A DNA stretch of 7,865 nucleotides from a bacterium (GTDB lineage Bacteria; BMS3Abin14): positions 1 to 7,865 of the forward strand of contig JALHUC010000503.1 in the NCBI GenBank assembly GCA_022865845.1. Reading direction: 5' to 3'. Below the pieces are notes generated by a model. That model searched no databases. It worked only from the letters and a program-made list of their open reading frames with translations, and had not been told where the DNA came from. This document shows positions 5,865 to 7,865 of this stretch, piece by piece (the stretch's first letter is position 1; each line of letters begins with the position of its first letter). Both the position numbers and the translations under genes were made by a program.

Positions 5865-5892
5865 AACCTCAACCAGTCAGCCACAGGAAACC

Positions 5893-6462
5893 TCACCTTC
5901 GGGAGTTCCCATGAATGAGGGACAGTGTCTCGCTCCGTGTCCTTTCATCCCTCCTGAAGGATCCCCTCACGGCGCTGGTGACCGTTGTCGCATTAGGTTT
6001 CCGCACTCCCCTCATGGACATACACAGATGCTCCGCCTCGATTACAACCATGACTCCCTTGGGATTCAACCCCTCCATTATGCTGTCAGCCACCTGGGTG
6101 GTCAAGCGTTCCTGGACCTGAGGCCTGGATGCGTAGGTCTCCAGCACCCGGACGATCTTCGAAAGCCCCACGATCCGTCCCCCCTCGGGTATGTAGGCCA
6201 CGTGCGCCATTCCGGCAAAGGGGAGGAGATGGTGTTCGCACACCGAATAAAGGGGGATTTCCTTGATGAGGACCATTTCATCGTGGGACTCACCTTCTAC
6301 CGGCACCAGATGCTCCATGGGGTCCAGATCTATCCCTGAGAAGATCTCAGAATAAAGGTCTGCTACCCGACGGGGCGTATCCAGAAGCCCGGGGCGCCCG
6401 GCATCCTCACCAACACCTTCAAGGATGAGTCGAACTCCCTCCTCAATCTTCTTTCTGTCCAT
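5893..6462 (-). CDS. folE: GTP cyclohydrolase I
   Basis: The 189-residue enzyme converts GTP to 7,8-dihydroneopterin triphosphate, the first step of tetrahydrofolate synthesis (and in some bacteria of queuosine-type pathways), in the cytoplasm. The zinc ligands of the family are present: C75 and H78 in VCEHHLLPF, and C147 in EHLCMSMRG. Other family landmarks are [11 protein letters not shown] (25-35), [10 protein letters not shown] (99-108), [12 protein letters not shown] (110-121) and a [13 protein letters not shown] tail close to the usual RGxFxxDxxxRxEFL. Length is normal for the bacterial enzyme. Start 6462 is chosen because GGAGG (6473-6469) lies 6 bases upstream; an ATG at 6480 lacks such a site. 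The start lies inside larC (20-base overlap), so translation is probably coupled. Confidence 0.96.
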   Translation of the reverse strand: MDRKKIEEGVRLILEGVGEDAGRPGLLDTPRRVADLYSEIFSGIDLDPMEHLVPVEGESHDEMVLIKEIPLYSVCEHHLLPFAGMAHVAYIPEGGRIVGLSKIVRVLETYASRPQVQERLTTQVADSIMEGLNPKGVMVVIEAEHLCMSMRGVRKPNATTVTSAVRGSFRRDERTRSETLSLIHGNSRR

Positions 6463-7639
6463 CTCCAACCTCCGACACATAGGCCGCCACCGCCAGGTCC
6501 CTCATCTTTGCCGCCGGGATCCCGGTCTTTTCAGCAAGCCGCTGGACATCCTCGAACTCCGGCTTGAATCGCCATTGTCCGGATGGTGATCTCCATCTCT
6601 TGAACAACACCGGGCCGTGTTGTGTGTTCACGACAATCATCTCCCTGTCCAGCACTGTTCGACCGGCTCCCCAGAACCGCAGCCCGGCGCTGCCTGACAG
6701 ATCGAGGACCGCATCGATGAGTGTCTGTTTTTTTTCCATGGGGGCAAGCACTCTGAGAAGGACCCCGATCCGCCCTTTTTTTGTAAAGGCAGGGATAACA
6801 TGGACCTCCCGAGCCCCGGCTGCCTGAAGAGCCTCGGTGACAGGAGCAAGGTATTCAGGGCTTACGTCGTCGATGCCGCACTCGATGATGACTGCGCTGA
6901 GAGTTTCCTCATTCGGGGCTTTGGATGCCAGAAAAATACGCAGCAGGTTGGGAAAGCCCTTAAAATCCCTGCTTCCCGCTCCATTGCCCGAATGGTGGAT
7001 GGTCATGGGCCCGATGGGCCCGAACTCATCCACTATTTCTTTCAATATGGCAGCCCCGGTGGGTGTGGTCAACTCGGCATCTGGACCGTCGGCAAATACC
7101 ATCATACCCTCAACCAGGCGTGCCGTAGCTGGAGCAGGAACCGGCATCTTTCCGTGGCTTGTCTGGACATAACCCCGCCCAAGGTTGATGGCTCCACAGA
7201 GGACCTTTTCGGGATCAAAATAACTCAAGGCCGTAATGGCACCGACGATGTCGGCAAGGGTATCCTGGCCGCCCAGTTCGTGCAGGTGAACTGGACCATC
7301 GGGCAGCCCGTGAGCCTTTCTTTCGGCCTCACCCAGGGATTCCAGAGTTCGGAGAACGCGCCCAACGACAGGATCAGGGAGCCCTGATGCCTCCACAAGC
7401 TTCACCATCTCCCCCAGGGTCCTGCTCTGTGGCCCACCGATGACCTTTACCTCGCAGGCCACACCTGCCAGGCCGGACCGTGTGACCGGAAGTGCCGAAA
7501 GCTCCACCTCTCCCGGTATGACAGATTCAACCGCATCGGAGATCACTTCCAATGGAACTCCCAGTGAAAGAAAGGCCCCGAGGAGCATGTCACCGGACAC
7601 ACCGCTGAATGGATCTATATAAAGGATAGACTTAGTCAT
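6443..7639 (-). CDS. larC: Nickel-pincer cofactor biosynthesis protein LarC
   Basis: The 398-residue product matches the LarC family (formerly DUF111). LarC inserts nickel into the thiolated pyridinium cofactor in a CTP-dependent step, giving the nickel pincer nucleotide of LarA-type racemases. Visible family motifs are [16 protein letters not shown] (7-22) at the N-terminus, [17 protein letters not shown] (117-133), [21 protein letters not shown] (152-172), [11 protein letters not shown] (189-199), [13 protein letters not shown] (255-267) and [11 protein letters not shown] (285-295). The gene is a single frame here, whereas larC is made by frameshifting in some lactobacilli. Start 7639 gives the family N-terminus. 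An in-frame ATG at 7693 would only add TTTRSR-type residues translated from a DNA repeat and is rejected. The end of larB lies upstream and folE overlaps its 3' end. The target enzyme is not in the window. Confidence 0.94.
   Translation of the reverse strand: MTKSILYIDPFSGVSGDMLLGAFLSLGVPLEVISDAVESVIPGEVELSALPVTRSGLAGVACEVKVIGGPQSRTLGEMVKLVEASGLPDPVVGRVLRTLESLGEAERKAHGLPDGPVHLHELGGQDTLADIVGAITALSYFDPEKVLCGAINLGRGYVQTSHGKMPVPAPATARLVEGMMVFADGPDAELTTPTGAAILKEIVDEFGPIGPMTIHHSGNGAGSRDFKGFPNLLRIFLASKAPNEETLSAVIIECGIDDVSPEYLAPVTEALQAAGAREVHVIPAFTKKGRIGVLLRVLAPMEKKQTLIDAVLDLSGSAGLRFWGAGRTVLDREMIVVNTQHGPVLFKRWRSPSGQWRFKPEFEDVQRLAEKTGIPAAKMRDLAVAAYVSEVGDGQKED
6469..6473 (-). promoter_or_regulatory. 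Ribosome binding site of folE inside larC
   Basis: GGAGG on the minus strand (6473-6469) stands 6 bases before the folE ATG at 6462, within the last codons of larC. It decides the folE start against the in-frame ATG at 6480 and suggests coupled translation. Confidence 0.7.
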
Positions 7640-7645
7640 AATTAA

Positions 7646-7681
7646 AGTCCTGGACCTAGTCGTAGTCCTAGACCTAGTCGT
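7646..7681. repeat. 18-bp tandem duplication between larB and larC
   Basis: Positions 7646-7663 and 7664-7681 are the same 18-bp unit (AGTCCTRGACCTAGTCGT) with one difference (G/A). Internally each has a six-base beat around GACCTAG. It lies just upstream of the larC start codon, in its leader. No gene covers it. Confidence 0.85.
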
Positions 7682-7722
7682 TGTAACAGCCATGAGATAC
7701 GACTACCTAACTACCAGACACC

Positions 7723-7746
7723 AGGTCAAGGTCCAGGTCTAGGTCT
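7723..7746. repeat. Four tandem AGGTCN hexamers at the larB stop
   Basis: AGGTCA, AGGTCC, AGGTCT and AGGTCT follow in tandem. They are inverted in sense to the GACCTAG units of the neighbouring 18-bp repeat: AGGTCTAGG (7735-7743) is an exact reverse complement of CCTAGACCT (7668-7676), so an RNA hairpin is possible. The CTAG within it supplies the larB stop codon (7741-7739). Confidence 0.8.
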
Positions 7747-7865
7747 CTTCTTTTTCCTTTCCTAAAATCATATGCGCCGCTACTGCCGCCCCGTAACCGT
7801 TGTCTATATTGACGACGGTAAGGCCGCAGGCGCAGGATGCAAGCATGGTGAGAAGAGGAGTAAAC
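7739..7865 (-). CDS. larB: Nickel-pincer cofactor biosynthesis protein LarB, C-terminal end
   Basis: Only the last 41 codons are in the window. The readable residues are [41 protein letters not shown] and a TAG stop. The segment [15 protein letters not shown] is the characteristic end of LarB (related to the PurE/AIR carboxylase fold), which carboxylates and hydrolyses nicotinic acid adenine dinucleotide in the first step of pincer cofactor synthesis. The position just before larC on the same strand agrees, as larB-larC pairs are common. The gap to larC is 99 bases and made largely of hexamer repeats, and the stop codon itself lies in the repeat. LarB is usually near 250 residues, so most of the gene is beyond the edge. 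Confidence 0.85.
   Translation of the reverse strand, partial: FTPLLTMLASCACGLTVVNIDNGYGAAVAAHMILGKEKEET

Noticed and set aside
6800..7387. Open frame of 195 codons on the plus strand inside larC
   Set aside because: Antisense to a clear LarC; no domain-like pattern and no supporting signals. The same holds for the plus-strand frames opposite tal, folE and the regulator gene.
7640..7693. N-terminal extension of LarC beginning MAVTTTRSRTTTRSRT
   Set aside because: The residues are a translation of the 18-bp DNA repeat; the family N-terminus begins at [13 protein letters not shown], so the start is placed at 7639.

Overview
The window looks like chromosomal DNA of a Gram-negative environmental bacterium. 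Two genes encode outer-membrane beta-barrel proteins. Gene content (FadL/FadD pair, CheY-GGDEF regulator, LarB/LarC, a small YHS/TRASH-like membrane protein) and the style of intergenic repeats suggest a Desulfobacterota (deltaproteobacterial) relative. That placement is inference from impression, not from a marker gene. All genes I support lie on the minus strand, so they are transcribed from high to low coordinates. No tRNA, rRNA, transposase or CRISPR was seen.

Read in the direction of transcription, the layout is as follows. (1) 7865-5616: the 3' end of larB, a repeat-filled gap, larC, folE overlapping larC by 20 bases, and a small membrane-anchored cysteine-motif protein. LarB and LarC belong to nickel-pincer cofactor synthesis; FolE starts the tetrahydrofolate/pterin pathway. 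(2) 5615-5456: a gap filled with several families of 7-bp tandem repeats. (3) 5455-4805: a secreted outer-membrane barrel of unknown function. (4) 4804-4601: a gap with an imperfect inverted repeat built of CGCAGAGGA units. (5) 4597-2987: a TalC-type transaldolase and a response regulator/diguanylate cyclase, probably co-transcribed. The cyclase is broken by a one-base deletion that removes the C-terminal end of its GGDEF domain. A perfect 16-bp inverted repeat surrounds its original stop codon. (6) 2849-613: a GcvH-like protein whose lipoyl lysine is replaced by leucine, followed 5 bases later by a long-chain acyl-CoA synthetase. (7) 498-1: the N-terminal part of a FadL/OmpP1-family transporter, which has its own candidate promoter and sits behind a likely terminator.

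The FadL-type channel and the acyl-CoA synthetase together form a plausible uptake-and-activation module for fatty acids or other hydrophobic acids. The non-lipoylatable GcvH-like protein in the same operon is the most unusual gene here. The other notable theme is the variety of short-period intergenic repeats. In two places these repeats supply the stop codon of the preceding gene.
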